Below are positions 1 through 13,400 of a stretch of DNA of 64,000 nt, piece by piece. The notes under the pieces were generated by a model. The model was not told the origin of the DNA and made no database searches. It saw only the letters and a program-made list of their open reading frames with translations. Position numbers and translations under genes: made by a program. This DNA comes from Lates calcarifer (Eukaryota; Chordata; Actinopteri; Centropomidae): assembly GCF_001640805.2 (NCBI RefSeq), contig NC_066850.1, positions 6,744,556-6,808,555 of the forward strand, read 5' to 3'. Numbering within the stretch: position 1 is the first letter of the stretch; each line of letters opens with the position of its first letter.

Positions 1-59
1 GATGTACTGTTTATACGCATTTGTTTAACAGTTGCTTTTCACATCTCTTTCCATGGCAG

Positions 60-3000
60 GGTCTTCCTGGACTCCCTGGTCCAAAGGGACAAAGAGGAGA
101 GAGAGTAAGTCCAGCCTGAGCATTAAATGTACCTGTAGACTGATTTCTGTTCATGGCACAAAGAACAGATGTACTCTTTTCTGTTTCCCTATTAAAGTTT
201 CTCTATGTTTTAACACAGGGAGAGCCTGGGTATGTTATAGCTGGCACGGACGCTAATTTCGTTCCTGGTCGAAAAGGAGAGCCGGGATCTTCAGTGAGTG
301 CTTAGAAAAGAATCATTAAGAGATTTTCAATTGTAAACTTTTGGACAAATTAAACATTATTCACTTTACCACATGTTACAGGGTCCCCAGGGACCTCCTG
401 GTGTACCAGGTGTCAATGGATCTCCAGGCCTGCCCGGCCAGCAAGGACCTCCAGGGTCACCAGGAATATCTATCAAGGTAACATTCAACCTTCCCAGAAA
501 ACACTGCAAACAGCAAAATGATCACCATTTATAGTAAGTAATGTCTAATTGTTGGCCTTACCCCCATATGATATTATATTTTTTAAAATATTATATTGTT
601 TCCCTGCCGTGTCATGTCTCACAAAATAGTTAAAATACTTTGCATTGTTTTTACTGCTTGTACTTTGTAGGGTGATCCTGGGGAGCCGGGAGCAAAAGTA
701 AGTATGACAGCTGTTTTGTATCAGTTCATTAGTTGTATTGAATGAATTACTTAAATTGGCTGTAATGTACAATGAGCTGAGATGCCTTACTTTAGTTTTA
801 CTTTAATAAACTTTGTCTTGCGTATTAGCCTATTTTTAAAGCCACAGAATCAGTTATTTAGTTATATAATGTGCACTGTTTCATTTTATATCTGATAATG
901 CTTTCATTATTTTTGAAAGGGTTTACGTGGGAAGCAGGGCGTGAAAGGAGACAAAGGAGAGGCAGGAAAAGATGTAAGTGCATAGTTGATAAAATTATCG
1001 CTAGTGCCAAAACACACAGGGAAACACAAATAAAAGATGATTCAGAGTTGCCTTCTGAAAAAATCATTTGCATATTTTTAAGTGTTTTTCTCTCTTCTTT
1101 GTTTCTTTCTTGCTGTCTCTCACACACAAACTGTGACACACACACACACACATACGTGGAAACTGCTGTAGGGTATTGCAGGTTTGCCTGGTCCCATTGG
1201 CATAGATGGGGTACCAGGATTACCGGGTCAGAAAGGAGAGAAGGTAAAGTGTTAATCAAAAGATTACAACTTTGGAAGTTTGACTAAAAACATATGAACA
1301 TGAGAAAGACTGCGTATCTCACCTGATAAATGTCTTTTCTTGCAGGGTGAAGAGGGCATTGGCATACAAGGTATTCAGGGTCCTCGTGGACAGCCGGGAG
1401 AGAAGGTACATCACCATGAACTTTGGAAAAAGATCAATCATGATGCAGAGTAATATCATTTTATTTAGGGAAGTAAAAGCAAACTTCATTCATAAAAGCC
1501 AGAGCTTGATTTCAGAGAATCAGGACCTGACGCTGCGAGTTCATTTTGGAAATGTTCCATTGACGATAAAAGGGAGGCTAAATTTGTAGATGTTTGTTTA
1601 TTTTTCCACAGCTGCCTGAGCACTGCACTTTACCGGCAGAATAACAAGTTAATTGTGTTACGGGGCAGATTTGTAAAGTGGAACATGATTGTAATGGATG
1701 CATTAATATCAAACAACCATTTTAGTTTCACTGTATGAACCGTGTTGTTTTGCAGGGAAATATTGGCTTAACGGGACCAGTTGGCCCAAAGGTACCAAAA
1801 CTTAATTTCAGCATAAAGTATGTGCATTCACTAAATGTGACATGTTTTAGCTGAATAACATTGTTTTACAATTCATCTTTTAAGGGTGATCGTGGAGAAC
1901 AAGGAATCCAAGGAATCATTGGACCTCGGGTGTGCACTTTATCATTACCTCCTGTTGCTAGCAACGAGTTTCTGCATATTATAACCCCTGAAATGCATAT
2001 GAATTAAACTTGGTCTAATGAGATGAAATCACACGTATTTAACTAAGGGTGATTATTGTGTAAGACTCAGTGATGAAAGGATTCAAAGCCAGTAATTTAT
2101 TTGTACCTGCAGGGGAAGAAGGGATTCAAAGGGGAGCAAGGGGACAAGGTGAGATCATCCCACACACATGTCCACTCTTCCTTCATTAGGCTGAAAACAT
2201 TTCCCTTTAATTAGTATAATGAAGTGAAAGTATGAGTCTGAGTCAGCCAAGACGCAGGCTAGAGGATGTTTGAATGAACACAAGCGTCACACTGGAATAA
2301 TAATGTACGTATATGAATGTGTTCGTGCATGTGTGTGTTACATTGACAAATACTTTTTCTTCTTAGGGGGACCGAGGAGAGATGGGACCAATAGGACCAC
2401 AAGGACCCACAGTAAGTGACAATACACATTTTAGCCAAATGAGGTTGACATATTGAAGTGCTGACACAAAATGTTCCAGTATATATGCATACTGCCTGAA
2501 CACTAGAACACATCGTAATCTCCCACCTAAACCAACATCATAATAATTTCTTCCAGTGACTCACCTCGACATATTAAAATCCACTTTCTAATTTGATTAC
2601 GAAGAAAGCCTGCGGCATATGCAATGTATTTATCTGGGACCAGCTGTGAAGACTGGTTGGGAAAGCCAGATACCGTATTTAATAAGTGTTTTCTAATGTC
2701 TCTACACAGACATCCAGATTGATAAATGAACAAATGAAGCATCTATTTTGGTCTAGGTACTCAAGATTAGGGACTATCAGAGATGGTAGTGATTACATAC
2801 GATCGTGTGCCAAATTGTCAAACCTCAGTGGGTATCTTTTGCAAATGGGCCATTTTTTCCTACTTCACTGATTTTTAATTTCAGACAGCATAGTCCCTTG
2901 GAGGAGATTATCACAAAAAATGCGTCATGAGACCCATCTTCTTGTCCTTTGCACTACAATTTTCATTATTTCAATTCAAAAAGTTTAGCTTTGAAGATAA

Positions 3001-4248
3001 CAGCGAATAAAGTGATGGTGCACAGAAACTATCCCGGGGTGATGGATAATGTTTTAGGGTATTTAGTAGTTATTACAGCTTACAGGCCATAAGAGGCCTT
3101 AACAGATAACCGCTATCTATCATAACAGAAATGGTAACACAGAAATACTTTACATCGACCTTGCTTTTTCTAGGGACTGACAGGGCCAGTGGGGTTAAAA
3201 GGAGATGAGGGTCCAAGAGGAGTTCCTGGAGATCCTGCCAAGGGTGTAAGAAAACTGTTTCACTCATTTAACCTTTATAAATGGGAATACTTGATACTCA
3301 GCATTTCCTCTTCTTTTTCCCATCACAACAGATAATTGGTCCAACTGGAAAAAAGGGTGCCAGGGTAAGTAACCAAATTTATTTTTTTAGCTTGTCCAGG
3401 AAAAAGTTTAGTGTGGCAGTGTGTACCACTGTGATTCACTTTATATTTATGTACACTCAGAAATGCATAACACATCCACAGTCTCTCAGAGTGTAATTTT
3501 ATTTTACTTTTCAGCTGAAAATTAGGGGAAACTAAATATGAAAAAAAAAATATGAATGCATCTACTTCAAACTAGAAGAGCACTTATGTAAATGTGCGAC
3601 TCTGTCACCGGTAAGAAGTTGATTGAGAAAATTGGTTTTCAGGACCTTTAAAAAAGCAGAACCTGATATTATGAGCTCTTCATACTTACGTATTTTACTG
3701 TAACTGTTGCCCTGAGTTGAAAATAGTCTGTACCAATTTGCTGAACATCACATGTATATAAACTGTTTATAAACTGAACTAAAGTCCATACTTGACCTTG
3801 GAAACAGCAGTTGACAAAACAGTCTCACCTGAAGGCCAGTTTAGTAGCTGTGTTTTAGCTTTCAATCATGTGACATGATCTTCATCAGCAGATGGAGATC
3901 GCCCAGTCTATTAAGTGCATTTTTATACTCAGTGTGAACACAATATGGCCCCTGACACCTGCAGGTCTCTTTGGATATGAGCTATGGATGTTCTTTTTTG
4001 TTTTTTTAGATTTTGGATCCTCCTACTGAGGTTTAACTCAACCAGTGAGATTACTCCTGCATCCAGATGACCTGTGCCTCCACAAAATATTTGCATAATT
4101 AAAACTTGAAACAGTCAGCAGTTGTTCTCATTGGTTTTCCACTCCGCTCGAATATAGATTGTTTTCCCAGAAACTCCCAGACGTTTTCCCAGAAAGACTG
4201 AAACTAATCAGGCTGTAATGTCACCTTGTTCAATTTTGTCACAATATA

Positions 4249-4279
<31 letters not shown>

Positions 4280-7200
4280 GTAAGTTGCTTCCCTGTATTT
4301 ATCTTAACTGGCTTGTAAGTCACACAGCCAGAGGGAAGTGATTTTCTTAATGTTTTGTTTTGTTGAAACATTGTTAATTAATTGTTCAGGGTATTCTTGC
4401 ACTCTCAGATTCAGTCCTCTGGGTCTGCTTATCAAACACAATTAAGATTTTCTCTCATTAGCTTTTGCAGTGGGACTGAATGCTTCATTGAATGGGACCT
4501 CTTTAATCTCAGTCCACAGGGTGCCATTTAAAGTAAAGAGAGTTTAGTTTTGAAACTGTTGCGATAATTTAGCCTGGTGACCAGAATCACTGATTGAGTT
4601 TCTGTGCATGTGTCCATGTATGTGTACATTTTCTGTCAGGGAGACATCGGTCCAGTCGGCCCCACAGGTCCCCAGGGAATAAAGGGTGATCGCGGAGACA
4701 AAGGAGAAAAGGTTAATTGCGAGAAATGCTGCACATCATGCTTGAATGTAGTCATTTCTGATTCATGGAAGAATGGGGTAAATAGTCTTTAAATGTAGCA
4801 GAAATGTATATAAAAATACAGTATGTGTATTGTTTGTTTTGATGTGTATAGGGCAGTCCTGGTTTTGGAATTCCAGGACAGCAGGGACCAAAGGGAGAGA
4901 ATGGCGAGAGGGTGAGTCACCTAAAAAGTGAAACAACTCATTTAACACTTTAACCTGTTGGTTGAAATAATAACAACTGTGGATTACTATTATGTTTTAT
5001 CATTCACAGGGAAATGTTGGTTTGTCTGGAAAACCAGGACCAAAGGTAAGTGAATTTTGATTATATTGCAATGTGAAAGAGGTCACAAGTAGTGAGGAAC
5101 CCACGGAGAATTAACAAAGACAAAGTTATCAAGAGGCTGAGGAACATATTGGAGCATTTAGCTGCTAAAAAGCCTGATATTTCCCTCACGGGTTGGTAGC
5201 TTTTGGTATGTAAAGAATGTATTGGAGTATTTGTTGAAAGTCCACTACAAATTTCCATTGCCAGTATCAAAAATCCTAAAACATACTTTAAAAAAACAAA
5301 ACAAAACTGACTTTTACTGCCGTTTTTAATATGACAATGCCCATTTGTTTGTCCAGGGGCATGATGGTGCTAAAGGTGACAAAGGAAATATTGGATTACC
5401 CGGCAATCCTGGAGAACCAGGATTAAGAGGTAAAGATGTAAGTAAATCCTGAGTGGTTGTTACAGTAATGATACAAGTTTCCTGTATGACATAGAACAAT
5501 TTAGCTTTTCTGGTTTATTTCTTTCAAGGGTTTATGTGGAATCCATAACATCAAAATAAAGCTCATAGTCTGAATTACAACATTCACAAGTTAGTGTGTG
5601 GTATGTACTGGTCAAAGGCCAGGAAAATGCCAATACAAATTCCTCCTCATTAGAGTTTCTGTGAATATGAAATGAGCTAGTCCTTTGTTCTGATATATAC
5701 TGGATATGTTTGCACAGATAGCTAAATATTTACATTGTAATATTAGTGACAGTTATTATTAACTTTGTCTGTAGGGTGCATCTGGAACTAAAGGAGACCA
5801 AGGATTTAAGGTACAGTCAAGATGTTTACCTGCTGTTCTTGTTTATTTTGTCAGTCCATGTTTGAACATTTAAACAGGTTGCTTATGGTGTAATTCATAA
5901 TTATGATAGTCATGTCCAGCACTGAAATTACTTAAAGTGATAAAATCATTTTGTCTTTTATAGGGTGAACAAGGACCACCTGGAGAGCCTGGTGACAGAG
6001 GAATCAGGGTATTTCTTTAGCTTTTTCCCAGACTGAAAGGCAGAAATATAATAAAAAATAAAAAGTAAAAACAACATATACATAAAAAGGCAAAAAAGTA
6101 GCACTAACATAAGCTGTCTTTTAATGACTGTACATTAAGACAAATTACCCTCCTAATCACCATCTGTGTCATAGCAAACAGCAAGTCCACATAAAGAGAT
6201 TTTCAGGGGCACTTAGGCTCACAAGAGAATAATAATTAAATAATATTGTAGAAACAAAATGGAAATCTGCACACTGTATGGGCCAGATGGTCAGTTTGGT
6301 CAAAGACTTTGGCTTTGATTGCTACAGTGTGCAGCGGCTCACTGGCCCAGGTCAAAGTCAAAAAGTTTACACAGATGTGTTCACCACAACTCCGAGCGAG
6401 TCTCTCTCATTTCCAGTCTCAATCAGTTTGACAGCCATTACACTGAAGAGTGCTGTTAGTTTCATTCTCATCCTGGAGTTTAACCAAAATTTACGGGCTC
6501 CACTGTCTGCCAGGACTCTTGCTGAGCAGCAAACAAATTGGAGCAATTACTGTATACATACATATGCTCACTGCAGCATTTAATTCTGTATGTTTATTTT
6601 TGTATCTACTCTAACATCAATACAAAGCTCTTTTTGATTCCATTCTTATGGTTGATCAGGGTCCACTGGGGTTACCAGGACGACCAGGGGACCCGGGAGA
6701 AAAAGGAGATTCTGGGAAACCTGGGTTGCCAGTAAGTTCTTCACTTTGCTCTCTTTGCGGGTTATTTCTGTGTTAAGTGTAGGGAATCAGTATGCTCTGT
6801 AGAATGAATGTATACAGAAATCACTGCAATAATTCAGCTCAAATTCCACTATTTAAAGATAAGCTGTGATTCCTTTTTCTTTGTTGAAGGGTACTGATGG
6901 AAAGAAAGGCGACAAAGGAGAGCCAGTATGTTTGTATTCACCATCTCTCTCATTGACAAGCATGTTCATTGTTTCTCCTGGTTGATCGCCTTCTGATCAT
7001 CCTTCTGTGTCAGTCTCCATGTCACATCTTCACAACCTGTTATCCTCCTGTGACTTCATGATTTTTGTTTCAGCGTATTCACTAATTAACTTTGGCTTTT
7101 AGTGTGTGCCACTCTTCGGTGCCCCCACTATTTTTCCTTTGTGTTGCAAATATGGATTGTGTTTATCAGTGTGACATTAGAGATTTTAACTGTGTTTTCT

Positions 7201-10200
7201 TGTGCTCTTCTTTTGATCGTGCCGCCGTTGTCACAAAGGGAAAACCTGGGCCTCCGGGAACACAAGTAAACAAATATTTATTATAATTTTTGACAGATTC
7301 TCATCAGTTCAGCCATGTTTGACAGAGGTATTCATTGTAACAAAACTCACAAAGAAAAGAAAAAAAACCCACTTCCCCATAAGACCATAGAAAATGAATG
7401 TCTGATCTCAATCATCTGAGAAAAATCAAGCTCACTTTTTTTTATTCCGTCCTCCAGATTGTTTCAGACAACAATATCCTGACCAGAGTGATCAAGGTAA
7501 CTTGAAGAATAACATTCAGTATATTTTTTAAATTATTTTCTTATTAGGGAATTGAAATTTCTCTCTTTTCCTCTCCTCCAGGGTGAACCAGGAGAGCCTG
7601 GTCAGCCTGGGTTGAGAGGAGAAACAGGTCTGCCTGGACCACGAGTGAGTAGCCTGTCACTTGTTTCGCATGTCACAAGCATTGCTGATGAATACCATGA
7701 AAAGTACAGCAATCCCACAAAGTATCACATAGAATGATGGCAATAAACATAAGATGGTGGTTGTTGTAATTCTGCTGGCGTAAAACTTTTCCTGTTAATT
7801 TCCTCTTTTTCTATTTGATTTATAATTAAAACAAGTTGTCTGTTAATTGCTTAGTCAGGAGACAGAAGATTAATAAGCATTTTTAAAGTGCTAAACTGTG
7901 GTTCCAACTTCTCAAATGTGGCTCAAATGAGGCTTCATACAATAGTAAGTTGAATATCTTAGGGATTTGAGCTGAAGACAATTTACTAAACAATTTGCAT
8001 TTTATAAACTTTTAGTAAAGAAAATTCTATGCATTTCGTTAATCAATAATGATAGTGATGGTGAGTTGATGATAATTAGCTGTAGTTAGATTTGTTGTTG
8101 TAGACTTGTTGCTCCTAGTTGGTATTTTTGTGGTTGGTCTATTTCTAATCTCTCAGATCTCAACTGACCTGATTGAAGCTCCAACTGCATGAATCCCTTG
8201 AATTACAAATCATCACTTCACATCAATCATCTGTCTCTTCCCACAGGGTCCTGAAGGTAAACCAGGCTTACCAGGATCATCTGTGGTATGTGTGTATCTT
8301 ATAGAACATGTCTGTTGTCATACTGTTTGTATCATTGTGATTTACAGTTGTTAAAAATGTATATATTTGCTTGCAGGGTGGTTCTGGAAGAGATGGACTT
8401 GATGGTTTACCAGGGAAACCAGGAGTGAAGGTTATTAAAAGTTATGCATGCAATTATATGTGCATCATTAAAATCTGCCCATGTGAATGACACTGATGCA
8501 GCTTACTCACAAGATGTTTCATAACAACTTGCAGGGTGAACCTGGCCAAAAGGGTGAGCCTGGTTTGGTGAGTGTTATTTTTTAACAGTGCGCTGTATGC
8601 AATTTTACTGTTCATACATAATTAACAACCCATGTGGGGAAAGTGTTCGAATATGATGAACCAAGCTGCGTAATCAAAACACTGATTATGAATATGACAG
8701 AACATAAAAGCTTCTTGTTAAATAGTCGTGTGAATTACACTATATTATCTCACCTACGCAGATACATTTATAAAAGGACAAGCTATGATGCTGTCACACT
8801 CTTTGCATCTCTATGTATGCATTTTAACTCAGATATTTTATTGCACTTTTGTTTCAACTGCCCATGCACATTACATGTTTTATGTTTTTGTTGCGATGCT
8901 TTTATCATGGTGAAGTGTTTTAAAGAAGCCAAATGTGTTTTTGTTTGTGTGTTCAGAGGGGCGAAAAAGGAGACCAGGGCAGGGTTGGGATTGCAGGAAT
9001 GCCTGGCTTACCTGGAACTCCAGTGAGTATCGTTCTGACGTTACCTGTTCATCCTTTATATGTTTCTAATGGTTACAGTCAGTGCCGGAGTCAACAATTA
9101 AGGCAACAGAACAAAATATATTGTTGTTTCAGGAATGTAATTAGCATGAGCCTTCCGTTTTTCCACCTTAATGATCAAGCTGAAAAAATATCTCTGTGAT
9201 TTCCTCTTCTCTACAGGGGAGACCTGGCATCGATGGGAAGAGGGGCCTGCCAGGAAAAGATGTGAGGAACAAATTTCATCTAACAGTTACAGCACTGTGT
9301 GATACCAGCTGGATTACTGATATGCTTAATGTGCTAATTATTTTGGCATTTTAGCTATTTTTCGGTAAACAATTGACATGTATTTTTCTTTCACAGGGAG
9401 AAAGGGGACCGAAAGGAGATGATGGCAAAAAGGTCCTTGAAATGTATTGCAACCAACTAAAACATTTATGAAACTATATTGATTACACATTTTAACTTTC
9501 CTCTCAATTCCAGGGGGACAAGGGAGACACTGGTGAAAATGTAAGTGGTGCTGAAATTTAAAAAAAAATCTTTGTGAGAAAATTGAGGTTGCAACTTTTA
9601 ATGTTTTTGCTCTTTCACAGGGTAAAGATGGCAGTAAGGGGGAACCAGGACCTCCGGGTTTGCCTGGTAGGCAAGTGCTCGTCACTCCAGAGGTAAAAGT
9701 GATCATTTCTCAATTAAAGCATTAAGTGATGTATATCAGGTTGTACCTTTAATTATTATTACTTTGGCTCATTTCTGAAAAACACCAAAAAGACCTGCCT
9801 GGCAGTCTAACTTTACTGATTTTTACATGGATCTATCAACAGGGTGCCACCATTGACGAAATCCGACAAGCATTTCCAATCCCAATGGGTCCTCCAGGAG
9901 CTACTGTGAGTTTGATGCCTTACACACAACATTCTTCTACATATTTATAGCTCATGAATAACAACACATCATTTCAGCTATTGCACGGCATAATCCATAT
10001 TTTGCCTGCATGGTGTCTGAGTCATCATTCAGCGATGACAATGGTGCTTTTATTGTGGATTGCGATGTGTTGTGCCATTATCTGCGAACAGATGTGGCGA
10101 GCTTGATGTCATGCATTGTAGATGCATGTTCCAATGTCTTGCTTATCTGTTTCTGTGTGTTTAGGGTTCACCAGGAATGAAGGTAAGATAATAATGGGGT

Positions 10201-10420
10201 TTATATTAAAGTAGAGTAAAAAAAATGTATTTTATTAGTTTTGTAACACATTTGTCTTTTTTTGCAGGGTGATAAAGGAGAAAGTGGCATCAAAGGAGAG
10301 AAGGTAGTGCTGATCTGTGTTATCCCTCAAAAATACATGTATATTGAAATGTAAATTACATTTGCTTTCATGTTTTCGAAGGGCGATGCTGGAGCTCCTG
10401 GAAAATCTATTGGGATGAAG
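60..10420 (+). other. col7a1: col7a1 first triple-helix block, exons 1-36
   Basis: Gly-X-Y coding exons: 60-104, 219-293, 382-477, 671-697, 920-973, 1172-1243, 1346-1405, 1756-1791, 1885-1929, 2113-2148, 2367-2411, 3174-3245, 3332-3364, 4640-4711, 4852-4911, 5010-5045, 5357-5437, 5775-5810, 5964-6008, 6660-6731, 6890-6925, 7239-7265, 7458-7496, 7582-7644, 8247-8285, 8377-8430, 8535-8567, 8957-9022, 9217-9261, 9397-9432, 9514-9540, 9621-9692, 9843-9905, 10165-10182, 10268-10303, 10382-10420. All are phase 0, about 597 residues. Natural interruptions occur in exon 2 ([12 protein letters not shown]), across exons 12-13 (GDPAKGII), exon 23 ([13 protein letters not shown], wholly non-collagenous) and exons 32-33 (RQVLVTPE then [14 protein letters not shown]). 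Breaks of this kind are normal for type VII collagen and give it flexibility. The introns (about 0.1-1.3 kb) contain no other gene that I can see. Confidence 0.9.
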
Positions 10421-13400
10421 GTGAATACAGGATACAGTAATTCCTCCACTGGGATAAATGTTCTCATTTTGCATTATAAAGTCTTTGAGCAACATATTTT
10501 CCCTCTTTTTTAGGACATTGAAATAATGTTTGAAGCCTATGGCATAAGGGTGAGCTCTGAGCATAACATTGTATATATTTCTGGGATTGACATATTATGT
10601 TAATAGTATCCCAGTTTGACCCTCTGAATAAAAACTTTTTTTTCTCAGCTGCCTTTGCTGAAGGCTTTGATTGACAGGCTGCTGCAGGATGGAGTAGAGG
10701 AGCTGCTTCATGTGCTCGGCACCACCAAGAAAACAAAAGAAAACACAGGCACTCACACCTCCAACGTCATCACTGAGTACACAGTACGTAAACTAAAAAA
10801 GTGCATGTGTGAGTGTTGATTAATAAATAGTGGTGAGTTCATTCACTGCATCAACATTAGTTTTTAATGTACCCTAGAAAAATGTATTTTGATATACAGT
10901 ACTGAAAGTAGAGCAGTTTTAAAAGTGCTTGTGTCCTCTTGACAGAGTCCAGTAAAATTTGACCTTGCCAGCCAGCAGCTGTCAGAGTTGGACATCACTG
11001 AAGACCCAGATGTAGACAGCCAGTTCCCAAAATCTTTGTCAGTTGTAAGTAACCTCAGAAGGTCCATGTTGAGCCTTGAAATATTCTCCCTCTTGCCAAT
11101 TCTTATTCATTTATACCGGCACTCCAGCAACATTTGTAGAGTCTAAACTTTATCATGGGAGCATCACACCTTCTTCAGGGTCATCATACATCACAAAGGA
11201 CATTTAAGTAAGATGAATAAAACAGTTAATGGATGACAGACGTGTAGGTGAAGCTAAACCAGAAATCTCTACCCTAATTATATCACACCATAACATCATC
11301 TGCTGTCATCTGCCTCCTATATGATGTGTTTGATGTCTGTGTGGGTTTCTTTCTATTAGATTACACACACATTTTCACCCACACTGCACTGTATATTGGC
11401 ACTAATATGCTATTACCTAAAGTGGAAGCTACTGGTCCAAAACAGTGCTTTTTGTTATATAATTCTGTTCTTTGATGTGAAGGAGCCTTTAAATGAAACT
11501 GCAGAGGGTCCTACTTCATGGACTGGCATCACACAAAGTGGAGAGCAGGAGCTCAACAGGACTGAGACCAAGTTGAAGGGATCCACAGGGAAGAAGACAG
11601 TAGATGGAGACAGTGATGAAGTGTCTTCAGTAAAAATGAACCTGACTGTTGTCAGCTCTACTTTCAATTATACTACTGCCCAGGAGGTAAGGATATTTTA
11701 CAATTAAGTATGCCAACTTTAAATTTACAATTCTACCAAACTACCAAAAACATGCTGAGCATGTTACACATTTTTCTATAATTTTCTCTTTATCTCTTGT
11801 ATGTATCCTCCTCCTCTACATCTGACACATAAAGAGAGAAAATAGTCCAAGAAGTTGTGTTGAAAAAAGTTAGTGTCAGAAAGAGTTTGCGTTGTCTAGT
11901 ATTTATGTTCAGTTTATTTTCAAAACATCAGTAAACTTATTAACCTGTGTATGTCAGACAGTTTCAGATTTACCTGAAACTGTGGTGGACACAGTTCTCC
12001 TCACTCAGGAAGACTCTCTGAAGAAGAATTCAGGTCAAAAGAAGAAGAATAGGGAACGGGGAAAGGTAAAGCTACCATGGTCATCCTATCAATAACTTGG
12101 TTTGGCCCTGACTGATCGAAGACAAGCATGAGTATTCTTTAATACATTAGATATAACATAAAACATAAAATACTCCTGGGGTCCTTTTAACAGGTATAGT
12201 TATGGTTCTTGATTGATTGATTGATAACTTACATTTTTACTATTAAAGGACCATACTAGTGTTTCATGTTTTAGCTCAGCCTTCCTACCTTAATCATTTA
12301 CTGATTACAGTTCATGCAGCTTCAATATGAAAATCAACGTACAGATACTTGATACTTGCTTGATGTAATAAAGCGTGACAAGAAACATTTTGTGGCCTTG
12401 CCTTGTTTAGGGACCAGCTGGCTTATCTACCTAAAAAAAAGTCTCTCTAAGATGATTTTTATGGCTAATTCGTCCTTTATCAAATGAACCATTTGTTCTT
12501 TAAATATAGACACATAATAATAATTTCATAAAACATCAAAAATCAGCAGCTGTCTGGATCAGTCTAGGCAAGGCCAGTGGAATGGGACTATAATGGAATC
12601 TAATGAGAAAATCTTAGCGATTAAAGTGTACGCCTGTTTGTGTATATTTGTAGTAAATGGGTTGAAACATGCAAAACTGCCTGTGTGGTCCTATAAATGC
12701 AAATAGGTCTAAACCATTGAAACTTTTTTTTTTTACTTTAACACAAAGGGATCCTAAACATCTTTATTTAAAGGTGCTGCATTAATTTTTGATATTCATT
12801 AACTACTTATTCTGCTATTAAATATCTCCTTAAACTTATATTATCAACTCATAGTTTCATACTTGATCATCAACAACTTCTGAAGCATGGGAAACCTTTA
12901 TGTTTTTGTTTTCTCTCTGACTTTGAACTTAACTAGGGCAAAGGAAATAAAGGACGACATAAGAGGCAGAGACAGCGCCTGGTAAATGTCCTTGAAGGGG
13001 TCAAACTAAACCTGGAGACTTAACTTCACTTTTTCCCCGACTAAACACAAACAAACCAATTAACACCACGCCATCTCACCCTGCAGAGCGTAACCACGTA
13101 ACACTGGCTATTGCTAACATGACATTAATAGTGTAAAGATAACTGCTTTAATCAGTACTAAAATGTTTCAGAAACATAACCATAATAAATTAACATTTTT
13201 AAAATATTGCAAACAGAATTAACCAGTTACATTATATACATGGTGTGGCAAGAAAAACTAAAAGCATGCATTTGTCCATGTGCTTCTCATTATATTGATA
13301 GCAGTTCTGATAAATCTGATTAATGGGTTGCTGTGTAATCGCTTGGCATTGTTGTCTCCCAGTCTTTCACACAAATTATAAATGATGAGCTGTAACAGTA

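Noticed and set aside
3780..4100. Possible interspersed repeat in collagen intron 13
   Set aside because: The composition looks repeat-like, but no second copy, terminal repeats or family signature could be found in the window.
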